Assembly (NCBI RefSeq): GCF_003337415.1
Contig: NZ_QPJT01000010.1
Coordinates: 62,001-126,000 of the forward strand
DNA from: Anaerobacterium chartisolvens
GTDB taxonomy: Bacteria; Bacillota; Clostridia; Acetivibrionales; DSM-27016
Direction: 5' to 3'
Length of the DNA stretch: 64,000 nucleotides
The number at the start of each line of letters is the position of its first letter. Position 1 is the first letter of the stretch. The notes below the pieces were generated by a model, which saw only the letters and a program-made list of their open reading frames with translations, was not told the origin of the DNA and did no database searches. Shown in pieces: positions 1 through 8,545 of this stretch. Position numbers and translations under genes: made by a program.

Positions 1-2994
1 CCTGCCGATAAGCTCGTCTATAACAAGAATTCCCGAAACCTTTGGGGCAAGCACCTGTGCGGCAAGCCGGATGTCCTTTTCCTGAATCAGTCCGTTTCTT
101 GAAATTCCCGCCGCATGTATAACTCCGTTTATAGGGCCAAACCGCGCTTTAGCACTCTGTATCAGCTCACTCATATGCTCAAGGCTTGAAGTGTCAACAC
201 CGGCAGCCATAACCCGACACCCAAGCTCCTCTATTTGCAGGAGCTGGCTAATAATACCGCTCGTCTTATCCTCGCTGTCATGCGTATCAATCCACTCCTG
301 CCACCTTTCCCTTGAAGGGAATTCCGAATACCTTGTTAATATCAACTTGACCTTTGCAAATTGCGCCATATGCAGGGCAACAGCAAGGCCAATACCCCCA
401 AGCCCCCCGGTAATCAGGTATGTGCCTCCGTCCTTTACCCAGCAGCCATCACCGCAGCCTTCAATTTCTACATTTTCAACCGATTGAACCCACCTGTGAC
501 AACCCCTGAGCGCCACTGCCGTCTCAGGCTTTCCGGCAGTAAGCTCCGCTAAAATCATCGCCACAAGCCTGTCGCGCGGTGCATTGCTGTCAGGCAAGTC
601 CACATCTATAGACTGGCAGAAAATATTGGTGTACTCCATGGGTATTACCTTGCACGGACCTATAACAACCGCCTTTTCGGGCTGGACGTCCCTTTCCTCA
701 GATATTGCATGAATACCCGTCGATACCACCGCCAGCCTTATGTTATCATCTATAACACACTCTCCAAGTGCCTGTGCAAGAAAAAGCAGGCTGCCGAAGC
801 CCGACCTTTCGCACCGGCCGAAAAGCTCTCTCCTTGAATTAAAAGGCTTGTCTCCCGTAACGCTCCAGAGATGAAGGATGGGACCCGGTTTTTTGTCATG
901 GAATACCTCCCTTATCAACCGCAAATGGTCTTCTTTGCTCTCGGGATTGATTGTATATTCCGAGCTGCCTGTTCTGCAATACCCGTTGGCCGTTGAAACC
1001 GTTACTGTCTCAATCCCTTCCTCTTGCAGACGGCTCTTTATTTGTGCAGCCAACCCCATTTCATCCTCAAATATAAGCCATATGCCCTCCTTATCCAGCC
1101 TTTCCCCGTCAAAAGGAAGCCTTTGCGCCCTCTTCCACAGGGGAGAATAGAACCAATTGCTTAAATCATCGCCTGCATGGGACGGAAAATTGCTTTTCCT
1201 TGTCAGCTCCGACATATTGTATTGCTCCGCCCAATACCTTTTTCTTTGAAATGGGTATGTAGGCAGAGGCAGCTTAAGCCTTTTTTCATCCTCATGAAAG
1301 GAAAGCCAGTCTATGGGCGCGCCTTCCATCCATAGCACTGCCAATGATTCCAGAACCTCTCTTTGTCCTAGGTCCTTGCCCATAACCGAACATGCACCCT
1401 CATCGGAACAGCTCATATTCTTTGCCTGTCCTGAAAAAATCCCCTCTCCCCTGCCCGCTCTCAACATGCCGATTGCACCGCTTACACTGTCGCAAACTAT
1501 TGCGCGCCTGTATTCAAACTCTTTTCTCCCCACGTGAAGAGTGTATGCGGCATCCGCCAGATTAATCCCGGGGTTTTCCTCAAAATGCCGCGCAAGATTG
1601 ACGCACATGCAGTCCAATGCATTAAGACTCTTTGCCGACAGCGTTATCATGTGATAGCGCCTTGTAGAAGGGTGCTGCTGTGACGGCGGCGCTTCCTCAA
1701 CCACCGCATGTACGTTTGTCCCCCCAAAGCCAAAGGAGCTTACTCCCGCTATTCTGGGCTTTCCGTTTGTTTGCCAGTCAATAAGCTCTGTATTTACATA
1801 GAAAGGACTATTCTCAAAATCAATCTTGGGGTTGGGATTTCTAAAGTTTATGCTTGGAGGTATTTGCTTATGCTTAAGCGCGAGAAGCGTTTTTATCATT
1901 CCCGAAACACCGGCGCCCGAAATTGCATGACCTATATTGCTTTTTACGGATCCTATCGCGCAAAAGCCCTTCTTGTCGGTTTGCCTCTCAAATACCATAG
2001 TCAGCGCCGACACCTCTATAGGATCTCCTAAGGAGGTTCCCGTGCCGTGAGCCTCTATGTAGCTTATATCCTCGGCATTTACTCCCGCTAAGCCCTGTGC
2101 AGCCGCAATCACCTCAGCCTCTCCCTCTCTGCTGGGTGCCGTAAACCCCACCTTGGTGGAGCCGTCATTGTTTACCGACATCCCCTTAATTACTCCGTAT
2201 ATGTGATCCCCGTCTCTTATGGCATCCTCCACACGCTTTAAAAGAATAACCCCTACCGCGCTCGTAAAAACAGTTCCGTAAGCATCGGCGTCAAATGGGC
2301 GCGTATGCCCGTCGGGAGATCCTATAAAGCCAGTCTGAAACATATAGCCGGATTTTTGCGGAAGCTTTATTCCCGCACCTCCTGCCAGCGCCATATCACA
2401 ATGGTAATTAAGCAGCCCCTCATACGCCATGGCAATTGCAGTCATGGAGGTGGAGCAGGCAGTCTGTATATTAACGCTGGGGCCTTTGAGGTTAAATTCA
2501 TAGGATGCCCTCGTCGCCACATAATCCTTGTCATTTCCCACCGCTATTGCAAGGTCGTCCTTGACACCAAGCTTATTAAAAAGGTGATAAAGAAAATAGT
2601 AGCTCATGTTGCTTCCGGCATATACACCTATGGGATAATTGTAGTCATTGCATGAATACCCGGCATCCTCCAGTGTTTCATAGCAGCATTCCAAAAAAAG
2701 CCTTTGCTGAGGATCAAGATTCTCTGCCTCTCTGGGATTGAGGCTGAAAAAATCGGCGTCAAACAGTTCAATATCCTCCAATATACCTCCCGCAAAAACG
2801 TAGTTGGGGTCGTTTATGCTTTCCTCATCTATACCGCACGCTCTTGCCTCTTCTTTTGAAAAGTAGGTTATGCATTCCTGTCCGCTTTTTAGCCTGTCCC
2901 AAAATTCCGCCGTATTTTTGGCCCCCGGAAAACGCCCCGAAACTCCTATGACGGCTATGCCTTCCAGAACACCCTCCATGCTTGTATCCTCCAT
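1..2994 (-). CDS. Type I polyketide synthase, KS-KR module without acyltransferase (3' end outside window)
   Basis: The first 998 residues of a modular polyketide synthase are visible; the gene runs off the left edge. Residues about 8-430 form a ketosynthase with catalytic Cys180 (ACSTS), His316 (EAHGTGT) and His356 (NIGHA), which are spaced normally. The usual post-KS linker follows and ends in the post-AT motif YPFQRKRYW, but the roughly 300-residue acyltransferase expected between them is missing, with no GHSxG motif. A ketoreductase begins with its structural half and the nucleotide motif TGGLGGIG at residue 862; its catalytic Ser-Tyr lies beyond the window. This fits a trans-AT synthase in which a separate acyltransferase loads malonyl units (inference). 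The start at 2994 was chosen because GGAG lies just upstream; an in-frame ATG at 2979 is the alternative. Transcription runs away from the dcw cluster. Confidence 0.93.
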   Translation of the reverse strand, partial: MEDTSMEGVLEGIAVIGVSGRFPGAKNTAEFWDRLKSGQECITYFSKEEARACGIDEESINDPNYVFAGGILEDIELFDADFFSLNPREAENLDPQQRLFLECCYETLEDAGYSCNDYNYPIGVYAGSNMSYYFLYHLFNKLGVKDDLAIAVGNDKDYVATRASYEFNLKGPSVNIQTACSTSMTAIAMAYEGLLNYHCDMALAGGAGIKLPQKSGYMFQTGFIGSPDGHTRPFDADAYGTVFTSAVGVILLKRVEDAIRDGDHIYGVIKGMSVNNDGSTKVGFTAPSREGEAEVIAAAQGLAGVNAEDISYIEAHGTGTSLGDPIEVSALTMVFERQTDKKGFCAIGSVKSNIGHAISGAGVSGMIKTLLALKHKQIPPSINFRNPNPKIDFENSPFYVNTELIDWQTNGKPRIAGVSSFGFGGTNVHAVVEEAPPSQQHPSTRRYHMITLSAKSLNALDCMCVNLARHFEENPGINLADAAYTLHVGRKEFEYRRAIVCDSVSGAIGMLRAGRGEGIFSGQAKNMSCSDEGACSVMGKDLGQREVLESLAVLWMEGAPIDWLSFHEDEKRLKLPLPTYPFQRKRYWAEQYNMSELTRKSNFPSHAGDDLSNWFYSPLWKRAQRLPFDGERLDKEGIWLIFEDEMGLAAQIKSRLQEEGIETVTVSTANGYCRTGSSEYTINPESKEDHLRLIREVFHDKKPGPILHLWSVTGDKPFNSRRELFGRCERSGFGSLLFLAQALGECVIDDNIRLAVVSTGIHAISEERDVQPEKAVVIGPCKVIPMEYTNIFCQSIDVDLPDSNAPRDRLVAMILAELTAGKPETAVALRGCHRWVQSVENVEIEGCGDGCWVKDGGTYLITGGLGGIGLAVALHMAQFAKVKLILTRYSEFPSRERWQEWIDTHDSEDKTSGIISQLLQIEELGCRVMAAGVDTSSLEHMSELIQSAKARFGPINGVIHAAGISRNGLIQEKDIRLAAQVLAPKVSGILVIDELIGR

Positions 2995-3211
2995 TTCTCC
3001 ATCCCCCTTAATGCTCCATTGTTAAATATAATTTTATGTAAATGTAATAAAACAAATTATTCTATATATTTATCTGTCGGCAAGCCTCGAAAATAGCCCC
3101 GATTAACCTTCTGCAATACAGTATCTGACCTTATACACCTTAATTGTTTATTTGAGGCTGGTATGCTTTAAATACCCTCTCTGTATAAATTATACTATTT
3201 ATGTATACATA

Positions 3212-3637
3212 CTAACATAATATGAAATACTTGTCAACGTAAGCCAACAGTAGATATGTTTTTAAGACAATATTATACACAGTGTATACACACCCACCCG
3301 GGTAGCATATACTCACTTTTCCGCACCGCGCCAGCATAGGGCCTATGAATATAACCGAGGATCTCATTTCAGTGGCAAGCTCCTGGGATATCTCCGTACT
3401 GCTTATGGTTGAAGAGTCTATAATTACCATATTGCCCTCCACCACAACCTTGCATCCTATATTTTTTAATATTTCAAACATTATTTCTACATCTTTTAAT
3501 TTAGGGCAATTTTTTATTATATTAATGCCTCCATTTAGAACAGTTGCAGCTAAAACAGGTAAAACAGCATTCTTGGAACCCTCAACAGTTATTTCCCCTT
3601 TTAGTTTCTGCCCACCGGTCACCTCTATTCTGCTCAC
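3212..3637 (-). pseudogene. murA: Truncated UDP-GlcNAc 1-carboxyvinyltransferase (murA fragment)
   Basis: MurA catalyses the first committed step of peptidoglycan synthesis, adding enolpyruvate from PEP to UDP-GlcNAc. The GTG start at 3637 follows a GGAGGT site and gives VSRIEVTGG, the normal MurA N-terminus, with the SKNAVLP motif. Family-like sequence continues to YPGGC, where Cys116 corresponds to the catalytic Cys (Cys115 in E. coli). Immediately after this Cys the frame runs into about 25 unrelated residues and stops, so about 300 residues are missing and the product cannot form the two-domain enzyme. The break coincides with the 15-bp palindrome TATACACAGTGTATA (3274-3288). It lies downstream of murG, the normal dcw position for murA. 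Clostridia usually carry a second murA, so loss here may be tolerated (inference). Confidence 0.85.
3274..3288. repeat. 15-bp palindrome at the murA break point
   Basis: TATACACAGTGTATA is a perfect 7-bp inverted repeat around a single A. It begins two bases beyond the last MurA-like codon (Cys, 3290-3292). It may mark a recombination or insertion point, but nothing else in the sequence proves this. Confidence 0.5.
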
Positions 3638-3760
3638 AAAAATACACCTCCATAAAACGCGGTGAAATACGGCATATGGCAACAAAAAACATTTATATTC
3701 GCATTTATGCACACTATTATTCTATGCATGGCATATAAAATTGTTACAGAGAAAGGGAAA

Positions 3761-3795
3761 CGGGACACACCTCTCCGATGTCGAGGAATGTCCCG
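3761..3795. repeat. REP-like hairpin, GGGACAYNCCTC family
   Basis: The arms CGGGACACACCTC and GAGGAATGTCCCG pair at 11 of 13 positions around a 9-base loop. It lies between murG and the murA fragment. The same core, GGGGACRYTCCT, recurs at many intergenic sites in this window. There is no U-tract, so it is not a classical terminator. Confidence 0.7.
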
Positions 3796-3844
3796 TGGGG
3801 TGGCGTGGTGGCAGGGGGGGCATGGATGGCAGGCTTTATGTAAT

Positions 3845-4954
3845 CTATTTTACTCCCCGCGGACCGATGATTTGTGTGATGATTTCATATATCTTTTCAC
3901 AGGCGTTTGATATTCCCATTTTTTTTGCGTTTCTGGACATTTTGCAAAGCTGCTCCCTATCCTTTAGCAGCTCTGTCATCTGATTGTACAATATATCGCA
4001 GCTCAAATCCTTTTCAAGGATTACAACGGCTGCGCCGTTCTTTTCTAAAGCCCTTGCATTATACTCCTGGTGGTTTGCGGTTACATAGGGCGAGGGAATC
4101 AATATTGAAGGCACACCCATAACGGTCAGCTCGCTTGTGGTTATGGCCCCCGCACGGCATATTACAATGTCTGCCGAGGCCATAACGTTTGCAGTGTCAT
4201 AAATATACGGCAAAACCTGTACATATTGAGGATCTGCGTCCTTAAGCCTGTCGTTTATCCTTTCAAACTGCCCCTCTCCGGTGGCAAATATAAGCCTTAA
4301 GTCACTGCGCTTAAGATTTTTCAAAACCATATCCGCCACAGTATCATTGATTTTTTCAGCTCCCCTGCTTCCTCCCATAACTACCACTATGCGCTGTTCC
4401 AAAGGCAGACCGAGATTTTTTCTGGCTTCCGTCCTGCTTGCCAACGCCATTTCCTGCCTAACTGGATTACCCGTAAAGCAAAGCTCCTTTGCAGACTTAA
4501 AATAGCCCCTTGACTCCTTAAAGCTTATCGCCACGGCATTAACAAAGCGGGAAAGTATTCTGTTGGTAACCCCCGGAAACGCATTTTGCTCATGTATAAG
4601 CGTGGGAATTTTCATTCTTGAGGCGATAAACAGCACAGGGCCGCAGACATATCCCCCTGTGCCTATAACCACATCGGGCTTAAGTTCCTTAATAATGCCG
4701 CGTGCTTCTATTATTCCCTGAAAAAGCTCCTTTACGGCTATAAACGTGTCTGCCGACAGCTTTCTCTTAAAGCCTCTTACCGTTATAAGCCGGAGCTCAA
4801 ATCCCTCACGGGGGACGAGCGAAGTTTCAAGGCCCCTTTTTGTCCCCGCAAACACTATCTTAGCATCGGGGCTTTTATTTTTAATATGCTTTGCTATGGA
4901 TATACCGGGATTTATATGCCCGGCAGTGCCCCCGCCGGCTATTAATACCTTCAA
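3845..4954 (-). CDS. murG: UDP-GlcNAc:lipid I GlcNAc transferase MurG
   Basis: MurG transfers GlcNAc from UDP-GlcNAc to lipid I, making lipid II on the inner face of the membrane. The 369 residues match the usual length. The N-terminal glycine-rich loop GGGTAGHINPG and the central donor-site motif GGSRGAEKIND are both present, as expected for a GT-B fold. The start is a TTG at 4954 behind GAGGTG. It follows ftsW by 35 bp in the same direction as the rest of the dcw cluster, so cotranscription is likely. Downstream the cluster is disturbed: a REP-like hairpin and then a broken murA. Confidence 0.97.
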   Translation of the reverse strand: MKVLIAGGGTAGHINPGISIAKHIKNKSPDAKIVFAGTKRGLETSLVPREGFELRLITVRGFKRKLSADTFIAVKELFQGIIEARGIIKELKPDVVIGTGGYVCGPVLFIASRMKIPTLIHEQNAFPGVTNRILSRFVNAVAISFKESRGYFKSAKELCFTGNPVRQEMALASRTEARKNLGLPLEQRIVVVMGGSRGAEKINDTVADMVLKNLKRSDLRLIFATGEGQFERINDRLKDADPQYVQVLPYIYDTANVMASADIVICRAGAITTSELTVMGVPSILIPSPYVTANHQEYNARALEKNGAAVVILEKDLSCDILYNQMTELLKDREQLCKMSRNAKKMGISNACEKIYEIITQIIGPRGVK

Positions 4955-4989
4955 AAGCTCACCTCATTTACTAAATTTATGCCATACGG

Positions 4990-6099
4990 CTATAGTCTAT
5001 CATAGTTTGCATATCTGGATATATTCAAAAGGATTCCCACTTCCGCCATAAGGAAAAGAAGCGATGTCCCTCCATAGCTGAAAAAGGGAAGAGGCATACC
5101 TGTTGTAGGCATTGAAGAGGTCACTACAGCGACATTTATTATAACCTGTATTGCAATAAGGGAGGTAATGCCTATCGCCATCAGGCTTCCGAAAGTATCG
5201 GGAGCGTTTATGGATACCTTTATTCCCCTCCAGATCAGTATAAGGAAAAGCATTAATACAACAAACACACCTATGAAGCCCAGCTCCTCAGCTAGAATAG
5301 AAAGTATGAAATCATTGTGCGGCTCAGGCAGGTACAGGAATTTTTGCATGCTCTTTCCCAGTCCTTTTCCGAAAAGCCCCCCCGAACCAATTGCATAAAG
5401 GGAGTTTTTAATCTGCCATCCGCTTCCCTGAGGATCGCTTAAGGGATCTAAAAACGCATATATCCTCCTCATCCTGAACGGCTCTATTATAATAGCTGCC
5501 GCAAGGCCCGCCACAGCCGGAATTACCATAAGTAAAAAGTGCCTCATTTTTGCTCCGGCACAAAATAAAATTACGCATGAAACGGAAACAATAACAAGCG
5601 TGGCGCTTAAGTGCTTCTGAAGAAGCACCAGAGGCAGCGCTACCACGCCAATAATCACAAGATATGGAAGCAGCCCCTTTGCAAAGGAGCTTAGCTGATC
5701 CTTTCTCTTTGAAAGGCTGTAAGAAAAGAAAATTATTACGGCCATTTTTGCAAACTCCGACGGCTGAAAGCCAGGCCCTATATTTATCCATCTTCTGGCT
5801 CCGTTGGCCTCAACCCCTATTCCGGGTATGGCAACAACTATCAGCAAAACTATGCTTATAACCAAAAGAATCGGAGACAGCTTTCCCAGCTTCTTATAGT
5901 TGAAATTCATCGCCACAATCATGCCCGCAAAGCCAACAGGAAGAACTGTTAGCTGTTTTTTAAGGTAAAAATAAGCGTCCCCGTCATTATTATTATATGC
6001 CCAAGGCGCACTGGCACTAAATACCATTATAGTCCCCAATGCCAGCAAAATCAACACCGTCATAAATATCCAGAAATCAAAAGGCTTTTTCGATTTCAT
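4990..6099 (-). CDS. ftsW: SEDS peptidoglycan polymerase FtsW/SpoVE
   Basis: This SEDS-family glycosyltransferase polymerises lipid II at the division septum, normally with a class B PBP; the SpoVD-like PBP encoded upstream is the obvious partner. It has 369 residues and about ten membrane segments. Family motifs include the FQPSEFAKM loop, PEPHNDFILSILAEELG carrying the conserved Asp of the catalytic loop, and the C-terminal TGMPLPFFSYGG. The ATG at 6099 is preferred because GGAGG lies 6 bases upstream; a TTG one codon earlier is too close. The gene lies 34 bp after mraY. In this slot, assignment to FtsW or the sporulation paralogue SpoVE cannot be settled by sequence alone. Confidence 0.95.
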   Translation of the reverse strand: MKSKKPFDFWIFMTVLILLALGTIMVFSASAPWAYNNNDGDAYFYLKKQLTVLPVGFAGMIVAMNFNYKKLGKLSPILLVISIVLLIVVAIPGIGVEANGARRWINIGPGFQPSEFAKMAVIIFFSYSLSKRKDQLSSFAKGLLPYLVIIGVVALPLVLLQKHLSATLVIVSVSCVILFCAGAKMRHFLLMVIPAVAGLAAAIIIEPFRMRRIYAFLDPLSDPQGSGWQIKNSLYAIGSGGLFGKGLGKSMQKFLYLPEPHNDFILSILAEELGFIGVFVVLMLFLILIWRGIKVSINAPDTFGSLMAIGITSLIAIQVIINVAVVTSSMPTTGMPLPFFSYGGTSLLFLMAEVGILLNISRYANYDRL

Positions 6100-6133
6100 C
6101 AATTACCTCCAAAACAGACCATGCGTTATTATA

Positions 6134-7117
6134 CTAAAAAAAGCTGAATCCAAGCACTACCAAGCCCGCAATACAGCAGGAAAGCGTCGCCACCCAAAAA
6201 ACAGCTACAACCTTTGTCTCCTTCCACCCGCAAAGCTCAAAGTGATGATGCAAGGGAGCCATTTTAAATACCCTTTTCCCTCTCAGCTTAAAGGATGCAA
6301 CCTGAATTATGACAGACAACAGCTCAATAACATAAACGGCACCCACCACAAGTATTATAAACGGCATTTTAAGCATAATTGCCGTAGAAGCCACCGCACC
6401 TCCCAAGGCAAGCGAACCGGTGTCTCCCATAAATACCTTTGCGGGATGTATATTAAATGTAAGAAAGCCCAGACATCCTCCTGCCAATGAGGCGGAAAAG
6501 ATTTTTATATAATCCCATTCGGGTCTCGTCATTGCCACAACAGTAAAAAACACCATTACTATAAGCGTCATCCCTGTGGCAAGACCATCTAAGCCATCTG
6601 AAATATTTACTGCGTTTGTAGTCGCAATAAGTACAAAAACATTAAACAGCACAAAAAACCAAATGGAATTTACCTTGCCAAAAAGGGGTATTGATATGTC
6701 GGTATCAACATTCGTTCCAAGAGCCAAATAAAGGACAAAGGCGGTGGATATAAGCAAAAGCCCCAGCATTTTCTGCCTTGCATAAAGCCCATCCTTACGC
6801 TTTTTTACAACCTTAATAAAGTCATCTATGAATCCTATTGCGCCAAAGCCTATGGTAACAAGCACAAGCGGCAAAATTTTAGCGTCATACCTGGCAAAAA
6901 ATATGCCTATCACAAGCAGCGGTATTAAAAAAATCACTCCTCCCATAGTAGGTGTCCCCGTCTTTTTCAAATGCGTGGACGGCCCGTCGTCTCTCACCGT
7001 CTGACCGAATTTCAGCCTTGCCAGCATTGGAATAAAAATGGGGGCCGCAATAAGCGCAAGAAAAAAGGTTGCGACAAAGACCACTACCTGTATGGAGCTA
7101 TAAAATTGTATATCCAA
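6134..7117 (-). CDS. mraY: Phospho-N-acetylmuramoyl-pentapeptide transferase MraY
   Basis: MraY transfers phospho-MurNAc-pentapeptide from UDP to undecaprenyl phosphate, giving lipid I in the membrane. The 327-residue protein has about ten transmembrane segments and the catalytic-loop motifs IDDFIKV, NAVNISDGLDGLA and MAPLHHHFEL with its His cluster. The start is TTG at 7117 after GAGGTG. It sits between murF and ftsW. Many clostridial and bacillar clusters have murD between mraY and ftsW; here the interval is only 34 bp and no murD is present. Confidence 0.97.
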   Translation of the reverse strand: MDIQFYSSIQVVVFVATFFLALIAAPIFIPMLARLKFGQTVRDDGPSTHLKKTGTPTMGGVIFLIPLLVIGIFFARYDAKILPLVLVTIGFGAIGFIDDFIKVVKKRKDGLYARQKMLGLLLISTAFVLYLALGTNVDTDISIPLFGKVNSIWFFVLFNVFVLIATTNAVNISDGLDGLATGMTLIVMVFFTVVAMTRPEWDYIKIFSASLAGGCLGFLTFNIHPAKVFMGDTGSLALGGAVASTAIMLKMPFIILVVGAVYVIELLSVIIQVASFKLRGKRVFKMAPLHHHFELCGWKETKVVAVFWVATLSCCIAGLVVLGFSFF

Positions 7118-7157
7118 ATTTTTTCACCTCACGTTGTAAATTAATTGCTTCTAAGCC

Positions 7158-8534
7158 TTAAGCCGTAAACCGCTCTACTATTTCTTCCATTTTCATTCCT
7201 CTCGAGCCCTTCACAAGGATTACGTCTCCCTCTTTAAACAGCTCCTTTAAAAAATCCGCCGCGTCCTCATTTCTCTCAAAGCTATGTACCCTGCATTTTT
7301 CGGCCCCTGCTTCAACCGCACCCGCAGCAATATTTTTCCCGCTTGCCCCCACTGTTAAAATATAGTCCACTCCTTTGGAGACTGCAAATATTCCCACATC
7401 CACATGGGCATTAAGAGCCCATTCCCCCATCTGCAGCATATCTCCCAGCACTGCTATTGTACGGTTATTTCCCGCCAGCTCTTTAAGCACATTTATAGCC
7501 GCTTCCATAGACTGGGGGCTTGCATTATATGTATCGTTTATAACAGTCGCTCCCTTATGCTTTATTATATCCATTCGCATTTTAGACGGAATAAACCGGG
7601 CAATTCCCTTTATAATGGAGTCCATATCCATTCTCAGCTCAATGCCTGCCGCAACTGCCGCCAGAGCGTTATAAACATTATGAAGCCCCGGTACCGGCAC
7701 GTGTATCTTATAATCCCTTCCGTTTACCGTCAATTCAAAGCCTGTTCCTTTTTCTCCTTCAGTCTTAATATTAAATGCCTGATAGTCAAGACCCTCCTCC
7801 ATACCATAGAATACAGTCTTAAAGCTCACCAGATCCTTAATACCATACAAAAGCTTGTCGTCTCCGTTCAAAATAACAGTTCCGTGATTGTGAAGCCCCT
7901 CCAATATCTCCAGCTTGGCCTTCAGTATATTTTGCCTTGAGCCCAGCTTTTCAATATGAGAAAGACCTATGTTTGTAATTATTGCAATACTTGGCCTGAC
8001 AATCGACGTAAGGCGGCTTATTTCACCAAAGCCGCTCATCCCCATTTCAATAACAGCGGCCTCATGTCTGCCGTCAATATTAAAAATGGTCAGCGGAAGT
8101 CCTATTTCATTATTAAAGTTCCCCTCTGTCTTCAGCACGTTAAAGCTTCCGGCCAATACCTCCGCAACCATATCCTTGGTGCTTGTTTTGCCAACGCTTC
8201 CGGTAATGCCGACAAAAGGAATAGCAAACCTTTTTCTATAATATTTTGCAATTTTCCCAAGAGCCTCAACAGTATCGCAAACCCTGATTATGGCCTTTCC
8301 CGGCACTTCGGGAGTAAGACTGCTTTGAGTAAGTGAAGCGGCTGCTCCCGCCTCTAAAGAGCTTGTTATAAAATCATGTCCGTCAAACCGCTCTCCCGCA
8401 ATAGGTACAAACAGAGCTCCCTTTCCGACTCTTCTTGAATCGGTTGAAATACTGCAAATATCAAGCTCCGCATCCCCAAAGGCCAATGTGCCTCCCGTAG
8501 CCTCTAATATTTCTCTGCATTTTAAATTCTCCAT
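7158..8534 (-). CDS. murF: UDP-MurNAc-tripeptide:D-Ala-D-Ala ligase MurF
   Basis: MurF adds D-Ala-D-Ala to UDP-MurNAc-tripeptide using ATP, the last cytoplasmic step of the precursor. The 458-residue length is normal. It has the N-terminal substrate-binding domain of Mur ligases, the ATP-binding loop GITGSVGKTSTKD near residue 110, a central domain with NDTYNASPQSM, and a C-terminal domain starting near AVLGDMLQMGEW. The ATG at 8534 follows AGGGAG. It begins 11 bp after murE ends, so the two are almost certainly translated from one mRNA. Confidence 0.97.
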   Translation of the reverse strand: MENLKCREILEATGGTLAFGDAELDICSISTDSRRVGKGALFVPIAGERFDGHDFITSSLEAGAAASLTQSSLTPEVPGKAIIRVCDTVEALGKIAKYYRKRFAIPFVGITGSVGKTSTKDMVAEVLAGSFNVLKTEGNFNNEIGLPLTIFNIDGRHEAAVIEMGMSGFGEISRLTSIVRPSIAIITNIGLSHIEKLGSRQNILKAKLEILEGLHNHGTVILNGDDKLLYGIKDLVSFKTVFYGMEEGLDYQAFNIKTEGEKGTGFELTVNGRDYKIHVPVPGLHNVYNALAAVAAGIELRMDMDSIIKGIARFIPSKMRMDIIKHKGATVINDTYNASPQSMEAAINVLKELAGNNRTIAVLGDMLQMGEWALNAHVDVGIFAVSKGVDYILTVGASGKNIAAGAVEAGAEKCRVHSFERNEDAADFLKELFKEGDVILVKGSRGMKMEEIVERFTA

Positions 8535-8545
8535 TTAAATACTCC

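Noticed and set aside
3025-3055. TTGTTT/TATATT pair upstream of the PKS gene as a promoter
   Set aside because: The spacer is 19 bp and the region is so AT-rich that such pairs are expected by chance.
7404-7940. 178-codon plus-strand frame opposite murF
   Set aside because: Antisense shadow of murF with no ribosome site or domain.
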